Shown here piece after piece: positions 1-31,977 of a stretch of DNA of 64,000 bases (its first letter is position 1; each line of letters begins with the position of its first letter). The DNA is from Aricia agestis (taxonomy: Eukaryota; Arthropoda; Insecta; Lepidoptera; Lycaenidae), in assembly GCF_905147365.1 (NCBI RefSeq), contig NC_056425.1, positions 12,737,001 through 12,801,000 of the forward strand, written 5' to 3'. The position numbers and the translations under genes are program-made. Under the pieces are notes generated by a model. The model ran no database searches. It had not been told where the DNA came from and was given only the letters and a program-made list of their open reading frames with translations.

Positions 1-56
1 GCTTATGTAAATTCCATATATTTTCATCGCCGATTCTATAACGAAAGGAAAACGAA
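1..56. repeat. Fold-back element, right part cut by window edge
   Basis: The stretch resembles the right arm of the elements at 7866-8017 and 31823-31977, with the shared motifs ATTCCATA and CGCCGATTCTATAA. Only one arm lies in the window, so the palindrome cannot be confirmed here. Confidence 0.5.
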
Positions 57-1084
57 AAGATTTTGGCTCACCCCCCTGGAGGCCTGGTTGGAGGTCATCC
101 ACTTAAAAAACTGATGATGATGAAGAGCAGCCATATTTGGGGCAGTAGGCCGCGAAGAAACGCCTCCTTATATTTAACATTATCTGATTTCAAACGGCTG
201 AACGGAAGTGGTTCGTTTATTGCGGCGGAGTTACAAATGGACACATTATTGGAGTGATTTTTTAATATTTAGGGCATCTATGGGTAGTGAAAAATTGACC
301 AATAAAATGTCAAATTTGTAACTAGGAAGCTTAGTAATGTATAGCCTGAAAAACTAGAGAAATAATTATTTTAAATTCCTTTCTGTAAAAAAATTGTAAG
401 GATGAACAACTGGACAGATTTTTATGAAATTTTGTCGGGAAGTTTATCATATAAGACAATTATTACTTTTCAATACTGCACGTTTTTATTTGTTATTAAA
501 ATGTATGATATTGAAGAACTTGTACTAATATAATGAATAAACAAGAAGATTATGAAAAGAAAGAAGAAAAGAGGAAAAGCAGTCTCGGACATTAGTAATA
601 TAAAGTACTAAACGTTTGCAAGTCAAGTACTTTTGTTTACTAACGTCTGCGGCTGCTGTGTCGACGAAGAAGAATTATTGTTACTGCACTGAAAAGAAGA
701 ATTATCTCACCGAATAGAAGAATTACGCTCATCGTACATTACGCTGACTCTACACCAACCCTACTCACAGCATGGCATGGAAATGTAAGCTATATTGTTG
801 GGACAGAGTAAATCACCGCGTGGACAGTGGCGACTCGTCGTCCACTGATTGTTCGCTTGTTAGTAAATTAACTCCTAAGTCAACATAAATCTGAGAATTC
901 AATGCCATTCTGTGAGTTGGATTGTAGTATAGCCAGCGAAATATGTGATGACCAATGCTACTGAAAAAGGACTGCTAGTTTCAAATTGCATACAGTATAG
1001 GTTATCCTACAGTAGGTATTTTATTTTAAGATGTTTCTATCATCAGAGACAACACCAGCATAGAACAAATAGTTTTGTTCTGCT
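57..1084. other. No gene seen; AT-rich spacer
   Basis: I see no exon with plausible splice sites and no clear repeat in this kilobase. It lies upstream of the exchanger exons and could be intron or intergenic DNA. Confidence 0.5.
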
Positions 1085-1373
1085 AAGTACTCACATACGG
1101 TTTTGCTCGATAGTTTTACTCGAAATCGAGCAAAAACCACCGTGTGGACCGCAAAACTCACAGCCCGATGGCTCGCATCGAGCCAGTTTGAAGGAATCGA
1201 GCAGGCTTGACAAATTGACACAGTTACTCTTCCTTAGTTTTTATTACTCGTAGCTAATTTCCTTCGAAATGGAGTAAAACTATCGAGCAATACTGAATGT
1301 GTGGACGAAAGCCCGAGCCGTAGTTTTTACTCTACGTGATTGCTCGATCGAGCAAAACCGTATGTGAGTACTT
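1085..1373. repeat. Fold-back (palindromic) MITE
   Basis: A perfect 27-bp inverted repeat bounds the element (1085-1111 against 1347-1373), beginning AAGTACTCACATACGG. Further inverted ATCGAGCAAAA motifs lie inside. At about 1221-1250 there is a sequence like the right end of the CTACGAATAATAA family (compare 40821-40850), so one element may be inserted in another. No protein is encoded. Confidence 0.8.
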
Positions 1374-1428
1374 ACACTTCTACGGTTGACAACGTTTTTG
1401 TCAATATTCTGCTATATTCTGTTATTTC

Positions 1429-1463
1429 CATAAAGTTAATATACCTAGATATTAAACTTTATG
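1429..1463. repeat. 35-bp minimal CATAAAG-family element
   Basis: The left terminus CATAAAGTTAATATACCTAG runs directly into an inverted terminus ending ACTTTATG, with no interior. The same terminus bounds the 276-bp and 220-bp copies at 30536 and 30878. The flanking octamers (GTTATTTC and GTTGTTTT) match at six of eight positions, consistent with a decayed 8-bp target duplication. Confidence 0.75.
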
Positions 1464-1685
1464 GTTGTTTTTGATATGACGTGTGTAACGATGTGATTAT
1501 TTACTGTATGTGCTAGTATCACCCTCTGTTCCGACCTTTGCTTCAAATTCCCAATTCAAACTACTTTTCTGCAAAAGTTGCTAATCAGAAATACCCGTGG
1601 AACAGTTGATGAGAGAAAAATTCAGCACAAAATGGTCTCAAAACAACTGTTCAACATATATTTAATCTTTTGTGGTAAGACCTAT

Positions 1686-1916
1686 CTATATCTATATCTA
1701 TATCTATATCTATATCTATATCTATATCTATATCTATATCTATATCTATATCTATATCTATATCTATATCTATATCTATATCTATATCTATATCTATATC
1801 TATATCTATATCTATATCTATATCTATATCTATATCTATATCTATATCTATATCTATATCTATATCTATATCTATATCTATATCTATATCTATATCTATA
1901 TCTATATCTATATCTA
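1686..1916. repeat. Hexanucleotide microsatellite (CTATAT)n
   Basis: About 38 near-perfect CTATAT units run without interruption. The open frames across it (Leu-Tyr and Ile-Tyr repeats) follow from the repeat and are not genes. Confidence 0.97.
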
Positions 1917-2278
1917 AGACTATCTTTAAACGATAATACTACATAGTATTCACCCTAGCAAATAAGGTAAGTCATACTTCCTAAGATATGGGTTATCATT
2001 TATCACAAGTTCTTATTGTTTAAACTAACAATTTCTAAACTGAAGTTGAGAACAGTTTCAGGAGGCCGGAATCTCTAAGTTTATAGATAACAAGGGATAC
2101 GAGAGAAATCTCTTGTCTCTGCCATAATTTTCTAAGAAATTTTCCATATTATAAATCAAAAGTCATGAAATTAAATTTTACCGTTTTTTGTTCTCAATTA
2201 TTGTAAGTCGCATATACTTAACTTTAAGAACTCTTGGCAGAAATAGAAATGGAAAATGTTAAATATGCTAATGATGTA

Positions 2279-2408
2279 AGGGCCTGTTTCACCACTTCCT
2301 GATAAGGCTATCCACCAATTAATTTGACAGATCTAGTATGGAGAATCTGTCAAAAAATTTATGAATAGCCTATTAAGGACTTTATCAGAAAGTGGTGAAG
2401 CAGGCCCT
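2279..2408. repeat. Fold-back MITE, AGGGCCTGTTTCACC family
   Basis: The terminal inverted repeats AGGGCCTGTTTCACCACTTC and their complement bound a 130-bp non-coding element. The flanking dinucleotide is TA on both sides (2277-2278, 2409-2410), as expected for a mariner-type TA duplication. A second, interrupted copy is at 6027-6384. Confidence 0.85.
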
Positions 2409-2413
2409 TAATG

Positions 2414-2755
2414 TTCTTTTTTTATGAAATAAGGGGCAAACGAGCAAACGAGTCACCTGATGGAAAGTAACTTCCGTCGCCCATTTACACTCGCAGCATC
2501 AGAAGAGCTGCAGGTGCGTTGTCGGCCTTTTAAGAGGGAATAGGGTAATAGGTGAGGGGAGGGAAGGGAATAGGGGAGGGTAGGAAAGGAAATAGGGGAG
2601 GGTAGGAAAGGGAAAAGGATAGGAGATTGGGGATCCGGTAAACTCACTCACTCAGCGAAACACAGCACGAGCGCTGTTTCACGCCGGTTTTCTGTGAGCC
2701 CGTGGTATTTCTCCGGTCGAGCCGGCCCATTCGTGCCGAAGCATGGCTCTCCCAC
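2414..2755 (-). repeat. Interspersed retroposon, family A
   Basis: This is one of about nine copies in the window of a repeat with the motifs GGGGCAAACGAGCAAACG, GGCCGGCAACGCAC (complement here), ACCGGCGTGAAACAGCGC and a GGGAGAGCCATGC end. Other copies are at 3933, 5206, 6118, 10131, 25133, 35366, 46750 and 50404. The middle of the element is a G/A-rich tract. I know the family as widespread in Lepidoptera but cannot name it from sequence alone. Confidence 0.8.
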
Positions 2756-2967
2756 ATCAAAAAAGTAAATCACTAATAACATATTCGTGATACCGGATAC
2801 GTTATTAGTGCCTAACTACCTATACTTTACGTTATAAACCTACGGTCTTCAAAAAGCGAACTAGGTTTAGATTGCTTTAGGATCTTGCCCTTATTAGAAG
2901 ATATATTTTTACCCATGCGATTGCCCCTTCCAGTTTCGCCATTCAACCTTAAAGCTGTGTGTTGTTG

Positions 2968-3060
2968 TACAAAGTGTCAAAATCGGTTAAACGGTTTGGG
3001 CGTGAAGAGGTAACTGACAGATAGACACAATTTCGCATCCATCATCATAATATTAATACG
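2968..3060 (-). repeat. Fragment of microsatellite-linked interspersed repeat
   Basis: The stretch contains GGGCGTGAAGAGGTAAC and an ACAGA-rich end followed by TTTCGCATC. This is the block seen in more complete form at 23360-23580 and, reversed, at 21468-21662. Confidence 0.6.
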
Positions 3061-3062
3061 CG

Positions 3063-3930
3063 AACGAAAAACTTTGTAACCCTTTTTACGAATAATGGGG
3101 AAACGTAGGTGCATGAAATTTTGCACAGTTATAGTTGATATGGTGAAGGAGTGCATCGAACTAATATTATTTTTTGTGTGATAAAAGCATATTTTGAAAT
3201 TATGCTTTTATCATACATTTTTTTAACAAATAAAACGTTACAAACACTACAACACACACACATGAGAAATGACAGATTTTTGGCCGACAAGCCTATACAT
3301 ACGAATTATACTCTTTTATTTATGGTTGATGTCTGTTGACAACAAGTTGACAAATTGAAAATGGATTATAGTTTTTTTTTTATTGAATATAAGATACTAT
3401 TAGACAATGCTTACACGGCCAGTCTGAGATCAGGTAAGTCCCAGAGACAAGAGTTGAAAAAAAAAGTCAATATTTTTTACAAAATATAGGTAGTATGTAG
3501 TCCCAATGTCGTTGAAACTAAGGTCGAATTTCGACCATTGGGCAATCTCTAGTATTATAAATTATTCGATTATATTTTTATCAGAGTTAGTTATTAATTG
3601 AATCAGTATTATGTTGTCGGACTGACGCGCGTCAGAACTTTAGTACTCAGCTATTTGTAAGTGTTTGACCTATTTTTGAGTTGAGCGCCTATACTATAAA
3701 ACTAGTAACAAGTTCTCGATAGTTTATTCGATTGTTGTCTGTTATAACGGCAAAGTTTGCGAATAAACTCTACAATCTATGGATATAGAATTTAAATAGG
3801 GGATTTTGCTATCTTTGTCTTTTGTCTCTATTATAAGCAGTGCGTTCCGAAAAAGGCAGTATACAAGTCAATGCTTTTGACATCTAGAATTGACGCCATA
3901 CGGTAAAATCGTTCCAAAATATCCATTTAT
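3063..3930. other. No gene or clear repeat seen
   Basis: The stretch is AT-rich with short open frames only. No splice-consistent exon or palindromic element was recognised. Confidence 0.45.
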
Positions 3931-3932
3931 AC

Positions 3933-4388
3933 GTGGGAGAGCCATTCTTCGGCACGAATGGGCTGGCTCGAACGGAGAAATACCACGTTCTCACAGAAAA
4001 CCGGCGTGAAACAGCGCTTGCGCTGTGTTTCGCCGAGTGAGTGAGTTTACCGGAGGCCCAATCCCCTACCCTATTCCCTTTCCTACCCTCCCCTATTCCC
4101 TTCCCTTCTCTTTCCTTTCCTTTCCTTTCCTTTCCTTTCCTTTCCTTTCCTTTCCTTTCCTTTCCTTTCCTTTCCTTTCCTTTCCTTTCCTTTCCTTTCC
4201 TTTCCTTTCCTTTCCTTTCCTTCCCTTCCCTTCCCTTCCCTTCCCTTCTCATTCCATCCCTACCCTCCCCTATTACCCTATTCCCTCTTAAAAGGCCGGC
4301 AACGCACATGCAGCTCTTCTGATGCTGCGAGTGTCCATGGGCGACGGAAGTTGCTTTTCGTTAGGTGACTCGTTTTATTTCATTAAAA
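3933..4388 (+). repeat. Interspersed retroposon, family A (long copy)
   Basis: The order is GGGAGAGCC start, GGCTCGAACGGAG, ACCGGCGTGAAACAGCGC, a polypyrimidine tract, AAAAGGCCGGCAACGCAC and an A-rich end. It is inverted relative to the 2414 copy. Its internal tract has expanded into a (TTTCC)n microsatellite. Confidence 0.8.
4111..4246. repeat. Pentanucleotide microsatellite (TTTCC)n
   Basis: Twenty-two TTTCC units (4111-4220) are followed by five TTCCC units. The array lies inside a family A retroposon, where other copies have only a short G/A tract. Confidence 0.95.
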
Positions 4389-4456
4389 AAAATACACGCA
4401 ATGCTCTGGCGCATATTTTGGAACGAATCAGCCTAGACGTTGTCTTTATCACTTTT

Positions 4457-5088
4457 TAGGGTTCCGTAGCCAAATGGCAAAAACGGAACCCTTATAGATT
4501 CGTCATGTCTGTCTGTCTGTCTGTCCGTCCGTGTGTCACAGCCACTTTTCTCAGAAACTATAAGAGCCATACAATTGAAACTTGGTAAGTAGATGTAATC
4601 TGTGAACCGCATTAAGGTTTTGATATAAAAATGGAAAAATTATAAAAAATTGTAGGGGTCCCCATAGGTACAACTGGAACAAGAAATTTTTTTTTCATCT
4701 AACCTATGCGTGTGGGGTATATGGATAGGTCTTCAAAAATCATATTGAGATTTCTAATATAATTTTTTTCTAACCTGAATAGTTTGCGAGAGACTCTTCC
4801 ATATCTTCCATAGTGGTAAAATGTGTGCCCCCCCCCCCCCCCCTCTAACGATAATTCTAAAAAAATATGATGATGTTCATTACTATAAAAATACCAACGA
4901 AAATTGGTTTGAACGAGATCTAGCAAGTAGTTTTTTTATACGTCATAAATAGTAAACCTCGATTTAACTTTCATTAAATCAACTGAAATATAAAAATAAA
5001 TCGAAAGCCCTTTAATTTCATAGAAATAAACCTTATTGCTGTTGCGAAACCCTTCATGGGCGAGTCCAACTCGCACTTGGCCGGTTTT
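4457..5088. repeat. Interspersed repeat, family B (GGGTTCCGTA ends)
   Basis: It starts AGGGTTCCGTAGCC, carries a (CTGT)n stretch and ends with the motif CAACTCGCACTTGGCCG. Related copies are at 5281, 12240 and 15967. A homopolymer of C lies at about 4831-4843. No protein-coding potential is seen. Confidence 0.65.
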
Positions 5089-5205
5089 TTATAGAATCGA
5101 TCGAAATGTATAGAATCGACAACTGTAGACGAGTCGAACGTCAACGTCATACCAACGAACGCTATTGCCAATTCCATAGATTTCGATCGGTGATTCTTTG
5201 AATAA
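5088..5205. repeat. Fold-back element, GTATGGAATTGAC core group
   Basis: Two inverted arms, ATAGAATCGATCGAAATGTA and a diverged complement near 5175-5198, surround GTCGAACGTCAACGTC. The layout matches the element at 7866-8017. It lies between a family B repeat and a family A fragment. Confidence 0.6.
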
Positions 5206-5281
5206 ATGGGAGAGCCATGCTTCGGTACGAATGGGCCGGCTCGACCGTAGAAATACCACGTTCTCACAGAAAACCGGCGTT
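5206..5281 (+). repeat. Family A retroposon, end fragment
   Basis: About 75 bp from GGGAGAGCCATGCTTCGG to ACCGGCG match the end of the family A copies. The rest of the element is absent and family B sequence follows at once. Confidence 0.75.
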
Positions 5282-5628
5282 AAAATAATAGCTAGAGAGT
5301 TGAAATTTTCACAGATTATGTATTTCTGTTGCCGCTATAACAACAAAATATAATAAAAACAAAATAAAAATAATATTTAAGTTAGGCTCCCATACAACAA
5401 ACGTGAGTTTTTTGGCCTTTTTTGCTCTATATTAATAATGGCAACAGGTAGGTACATGGATTTTTCTCAAAGTCCTTAGTTATATGTTTATTTTAATATT
5501 TAATAATAATATTAAAATACAATAAAAAATTAACGGGGCTCCCATACAAAAAACACATTTTTTGGCCTAATTTTGCTCTATGATGTTACGGAACCCTACG
5601 TGCGCGAGTCCGACTCGCACTTGGCCGA
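5281..5628. repeat. Family B repeat, second half
   Basis: The stretch contains GCTCCCATACAA, TTTTTTGGCC and the terminal GACTCGCACTTGGCCG motif found at about 5073 and 16373. Two internally similar blocks suggest a tandem arrangement within the family. Confidence 0.6.
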
Positions 5629-6026
5629 TTATTTTGATACTTTTCATTTTAACTTTTCTCTGTCGGTATAACATAGTTTTGTCTATTGTATCTCCACTCT
5701 ACGGTGGATATACAAAAATATAATTGAATTTTGGTGTATAAAGAAACAGCTGAACGTGGTATCTTGCGAGGGGCGGTTTCTGTGTCAAGGGTCGACTCCG
5801 GGCTCGATAGAACCCGCCTTTGTGGCAAGATGCACTCAAAGAATATATTATGATGTAACGTTTTATATCTTATGAGGAAGTAAACTTGAGGAGAAAATAC
5901 GAAGCCTCGAGGCTACTACAAGTTTGGAAGTGAAAAAGTCGTTAAAAGTATATTTGACTATAAGCTACGTAGTTATACTAAACGCCTCCGAAACCGGTGT
6001 GGAAGCTATATTATTATACTACGTTT

Positions 6027-6384
6027 AGGGCCTGTTTTACCACTCTGTAAAACTCTGGAATGAACTGTCACCAGCAGTATTTCCGGACCGATACGACCTG
6101 CAAACCTTTAAGAAAAGAGCGTATACCCTCTTAAAAGGCCGGCAACGCACCTGCAGCTCTTCTGATGTTGCGAGTGTCCATGGGCGACGGTAGTTGCTTA
6201 CCATCAGGTGACCCGTTAGCTCGTTTGCCCCCTTATTTAATAAAAATAAAAAATAAAAAACTTCCTGATGAGTGCTGGATAGGCTATTCACCACTTAACT
6301 TGACAGATAGAGTATGGAAAATCTGTCAAATAAGTTGTGGATAGCCTATTCGGCACTTTATCAGGAAGTGGTGAAACAGGCCCT
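6027..6384. repeat. AGGGCCTGTTT MITE interrupted by a retroposon
   Basis: The outer ends AGGGCCTGTTTTACCACT and AGTGGTGAAACAGGCCCT match the intact 130-bp copy at 2279-2408. The middle is broken by a family A fragment (6118-6262) and some unassigned sequence, so the MITE was present before that insertion. Confidence 0.8.
6118..6262 (+). repeat. Family A retroposon fragment, nested
   Basis: The segment AAAAGGCCGGCAACGCACC through GCTCGTTTGCCCCCTTATTT plus an A-rich tail is the tail end of family A, inserted in the MITE at 6027-6384. Confidence 0.8.
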
Positions 6385-6607
6385 TAGTCATGTTACATTC
6401 GCTAGTTTCGATATCGAATGTATTCAACATAGATAAAGTATTATGGTTTTCAAGTATATATTATGCTTCTTATATCAAGTCAAAAATGTATGGGATTTGA
6501 TATAAGTTATAACGCATGGGTCATACATTTTATAAGTCTTCACCATAAAACGAATGCCATTCGTCAGAACTCAGAAGTACCCTAGGTTAGCCAGGTAAGA
6601 TACAATC

Positions 6608-7085
6608 TTAAGAGTCCGGGTGCAATCCGTATTTTTATACAAACGTAATACCAAGATCATTTCCCATACGAGAATATATTCCATATTTGAGTTATTATTC
6701 AGCTTAAGATAGTAATTACCTAGGTTCCTGTACAAATATTCACTGCAAAATATTTACATACCAAAAAATTTGGATGATTACAATTTTTGTAATCGTTCAT
6801 ATTTTTGGTGTATTGTAATTACCTAGGTTCCTGTACAAAGATTCACTGCAAAATATTTACGTACCAAAAAATATGAACGATTACAATTTAGTATGTAAAT
6901 ATTGTAATCGTTCATATTATTTGGTACTTATGTAAATATTTTGCAGTGAATCTTTGTAGAGTAACCTAGGTAATTACTATCTTAAGCTGAACAATAACTC
7001 AAATATGGAATAAATTCTCGTAAGTATGGGAAATGATCTTGGTATTACATTTATATAAGAAGTTCGATGGCACCCGGACTCTTAA
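6608..7085. repeat. Long fold-back element, CCGGGTG family
   Basis: The 478-bp element begins TTAAGAGTCCGGGTGCAATC and ends with the near-complement GCACCCGGACTCTTAA. Internal motifs such as TAATTACCTAGGTTCCTGTA are also inverted, so most of the element folds on itself. The TTAA on both borders would fit a piggyBac-type TTAA target, but the ends could also be part of the repeat. A second copy is at 28744-29179. Confidence 0.85.
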
Positions 7086-7683
7086 TACAAGCTAATAAAA
7101 CAACCCTTTTCACTATTTTCAGTACTACCCAAGTTATTAAAAATATTAACACATCGGATAACTTAAGGAAGCTGTCTTTATCTGCATCTTGGATGTTTAA
7201 GTCTTAAGATAAATATAGTGTAAAATATCGTATCCGATGTGCAAGATGGAATATTTTTCAATCATTAAGTAAATCTCTCTTTAAAACATTTTTTCTCGTG
7301 CACCTAAACGCCATGCACTTGCCTATCTCAATACTTAATTATTTTCGATAATTTTCCATTACGCTTTTGTTTTTCGTCAATAAAATCGTCATTCTGTATT
7401 TGAAACTTTCGACAACTAATAATTGGAAATCAAAATTCAACATTGTATGACTATATCGCTATATGATATGGCGCCTGCGACGAGCGCGTACATTTTTTAC
7501 GCTTTTGAAAGTATCGAATGCAGTTTTACTAAGTATCCTGATATTTTAATTTTTCCACACTTACGCACCTAATGTTATTTAAGAAAATATTTAAGAAAAT
7601 ATAAAAGCCGTGACACGTGACATTCATGACATATTCGTATGAGGAATATTTCAAAAATATTAATTATAATAAAAAGCGTATTA

Positions 7684-8222
7684 TAAAATTATGTATTGTA
7701 ATAAGACTCACAAGTTTGTAACTATTCAGGCCGATGTACCCAACTCTCTCAGGCATTATTTTAATGAGGGTCTGATCCAGGCTGTTCAGGCCTCTGTCCA
7801 GGCCAAACAGGCCTCCCAATTCAATTGTTCCGGCCGAGTCATATCTAAGCCGAACAGGCCAGGGCCTTCAGCCAAGACGTTTTCTCTAATAGAATCGCCG
7901 TTCAAAATGTATGAAATTGACTATTGAAATTAGAGAGTCGAACGCAAACGTCATATTATCGAACGCTTATGTCAATTCCATACATTTTGATCGGCTATTC
8001 TATAAAGAAGCGATAAATTAAAGTCTAGTATAAAATGATGTTTTGTGAACAGACTCACAAAATCGTGACTACTCAGTACTCAGGCCGAAGTACCCAACTC
8101 TCTCAAGCATCGTTTCTTAATGAGTCTGATCCAGGCCGTTCACGCCACTGTCCAGGCCATAAGGCCTCCCATCTTAATTTTCCTGGCCGAGCCGCATCCA
8201 GGCCAGGCCGCCCAACTCATTC
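7684..8222. repeat. Direct duplication of a ~190-bp block before an exchanger exon
   Basis: Blocks at 7684-7880 and 8029-8222 share an ordered series: AGACTCACAA, GTACCCAACTCTCTCA, GTCTGATCCAGGC, CAGGCC repeats and GGCCGAG. They are separated by a fold-back element. The second copy ends about 16 bp before the exon at 8239 and so forms its branch-site region. Confidence 0.8.
7866..8017. repeat. Fold-back element between duplicated blocks
   Basis: Inverted arms TAGAATCGCCGTTCAAAATG and its diverged complement (CATTTTGATCGGCTATTCTA) bound the element. It matches the copy at 31823-31977, including the GCCAAGACGT end. Confidence 0.75.
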
Positions 8223-8238
8223 CCCCCTCCTCTTCCAG

Positions 8239-30412
<22,174 letters not shown>

Positions 30413-30535
30413 TCAATTACGAGTACATAAATACCAGAGTAGACAGAACTGAGTACTTCGACTTAAAAAAATGGAGGAATCTACGCAAGTTTGGCGTGAG
30501 TACCACTTTCGACATGTTTCACAATGAGGCGCGCG

Positions 30536-30811
30536 CATAAAGTTAATATACCTAGCGGAATAGAGCAACCATCTCGAGCTGTCAAACGAAACCGAAATTG
30601 GTTTCATCTGTGTGTAAAAATATGTGTACGTATACACTAACACAAGCATGATTGAACATGATTTCTTACGGCATGTGCCGACTGGACGTCAAAAATGGAG
30701 TGCTGCTGTCATGTATCACACGTCTCTTTTTACCACGCAGTGTTACTGATAGTGACATCTCTCTTGCTCAAGCCCTTGTTTCTCTATTCCGCTAGGTATA
30801 TTCACTTTATG
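30536..30811. mobile_element. CATAAAG MITE, copy 1 (exchanger 3' region)
   Basis: Inverted termini CATAAAGTTAATATACCTAG and the complement ending ACTTTATG bound 276 bp. The interior has GTGCCGACTGGACGTC and ACCACGCAGTGTTACTGATA. No target duplication is visible for this copy. It starts 124 bp after the exchanger stop codon and is inverted relative to copy 2. Confidence 0.88.
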
Positions 30812-30877
30812 GTTAGTACGGAGCGCGCCGGCGATATGACATACTACGTCAAACGTATAAACGAGATCTCTTCTGAG

Positions 30878-31097
30878 CATAAAGTTAATATACCTAGCGG
30901 AATAAAAAAACAAAGGCCTGAGTAAGCGAGATGTCACTATCAGTAACACTGCGTGGTAAAAATAGACGTGTGATACATGACAGCAGCACTCTTTTTTTTG
31001 ACGTCCAGTCGGCACGTGTCGCACGTTCAAACCAATTTCGGTTTCGTTTGACAGCTCGAGATTGTTGCTCTATTCCGCTAGGTATATTAACTTTATG
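30878..31097. mobile_element. CATAAAG MITE, copy 2 with perfect 8-bp duplication
   Basis: The same termini bound 220 bp, and the interior is copy 1 in reverse orientation. CTTCTGAG occurs on both sides (30870-30877 and 31098-31105), which defines the ends and suggests a hAT-type transposase. Confidence 0.92.
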
Positions 31098-31822
31098 CTT
31101 CTGAGTCGGCCTACTTGTTAGTTCTGTTCACTCTGTAAATACCGTGTGTTCAATAGTTATCGATATGTCCCCATCACTATCGGAATAGGCGTGTTGACTT
31201 TTTTTTTTTAATAAAAAAAAATGTAAAAGTTATTTTCGCAAAAAAAGTTAACAGGAATATATGCAATTTTATTAATAGTAAGAGTCTAATGACAAAATAT
31301 GTTTAAACGACAAATTAAGGCACAAAACTTGATTTAAAATGTCAAAATTTGTTTAATTTTATTTAAACAAATTTTGACCTTTTCGTTATCTCGATTATAC
31401 CTTAGCACGCACAAATCATTTTGTGAGAAAGAGATGGGCAATTTTTATTTGCTTATAACAAACAACCTTTTGTTTTGAATTAAAAAAATGTTACTAGACA
31501 ACATCCCTATTCAAAATTTTGTTTCCAATTCCAAATTTAAATTGGTATATTTATGTACTCGCCTTGGAAAGGAGACGTCAAATCTAGAAGGTGGAACCTA
31601 TCCTTCCATTTTATATTGAAGACAATCAAAACATAAGGCTTTAAAATTATGTAAGGGATGATCAGAATCACTTCCAGAACTCTTCCTGCGACGGGAACAC
31701 GAAATATAAGGATTATCGCAAGAATTATAAACACATCGACGTATTTAGTATAATTACGTAATCTCTTCAATATATCGTACAAATTAACTTTGAATCTACT
31801 GTTTGAACGCAAAAAAGGCTGG

Positions 31823-31977
31823 CTTTTGAAGCCTTTTCTTTAGATTCGCTTCTTTATAGAATCGCCGATCAAAATGTATGGAATTGACTTAACATGAGTC
31901 GAATGTCGACTTATGTTAATTTCATACGTTTTAATCGGCGATTTTATAAAGAAGCGTAAAAGAAGACGTCTTGGCTA
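31823..31977. repeat. Fold-back element, GTATGGAATTGAC core group
   Basis: CGCTTCTTTATAGAATCGCC and its complement GGCGATTTTATAAAGAAGCG enclose AAAATGTATGGAATTGAC and the matching inverted motif. The outer part extends to an AGAAGACGTCTTGGC end. It matches 7866-8017. Confidence 0.85.

Noticed and set aside
1578..1946. Open frames of 81-122 codons with Leu-Tyr or Ile-Tyr repeats
   Set aside because: They are translations of the CTATAT microsatellite and have no other coding signal. The same holds for Ile-Tyr frames at 22070-22270 and 24937-25258.
3884..4322. Overlapping frames on both strands rich in Phe-Pro-Ser or Lys-Glu-Arg
   Set aside because: They arise from the (TTTCC)n array inside a retroposon; all frames of such an array stay open.
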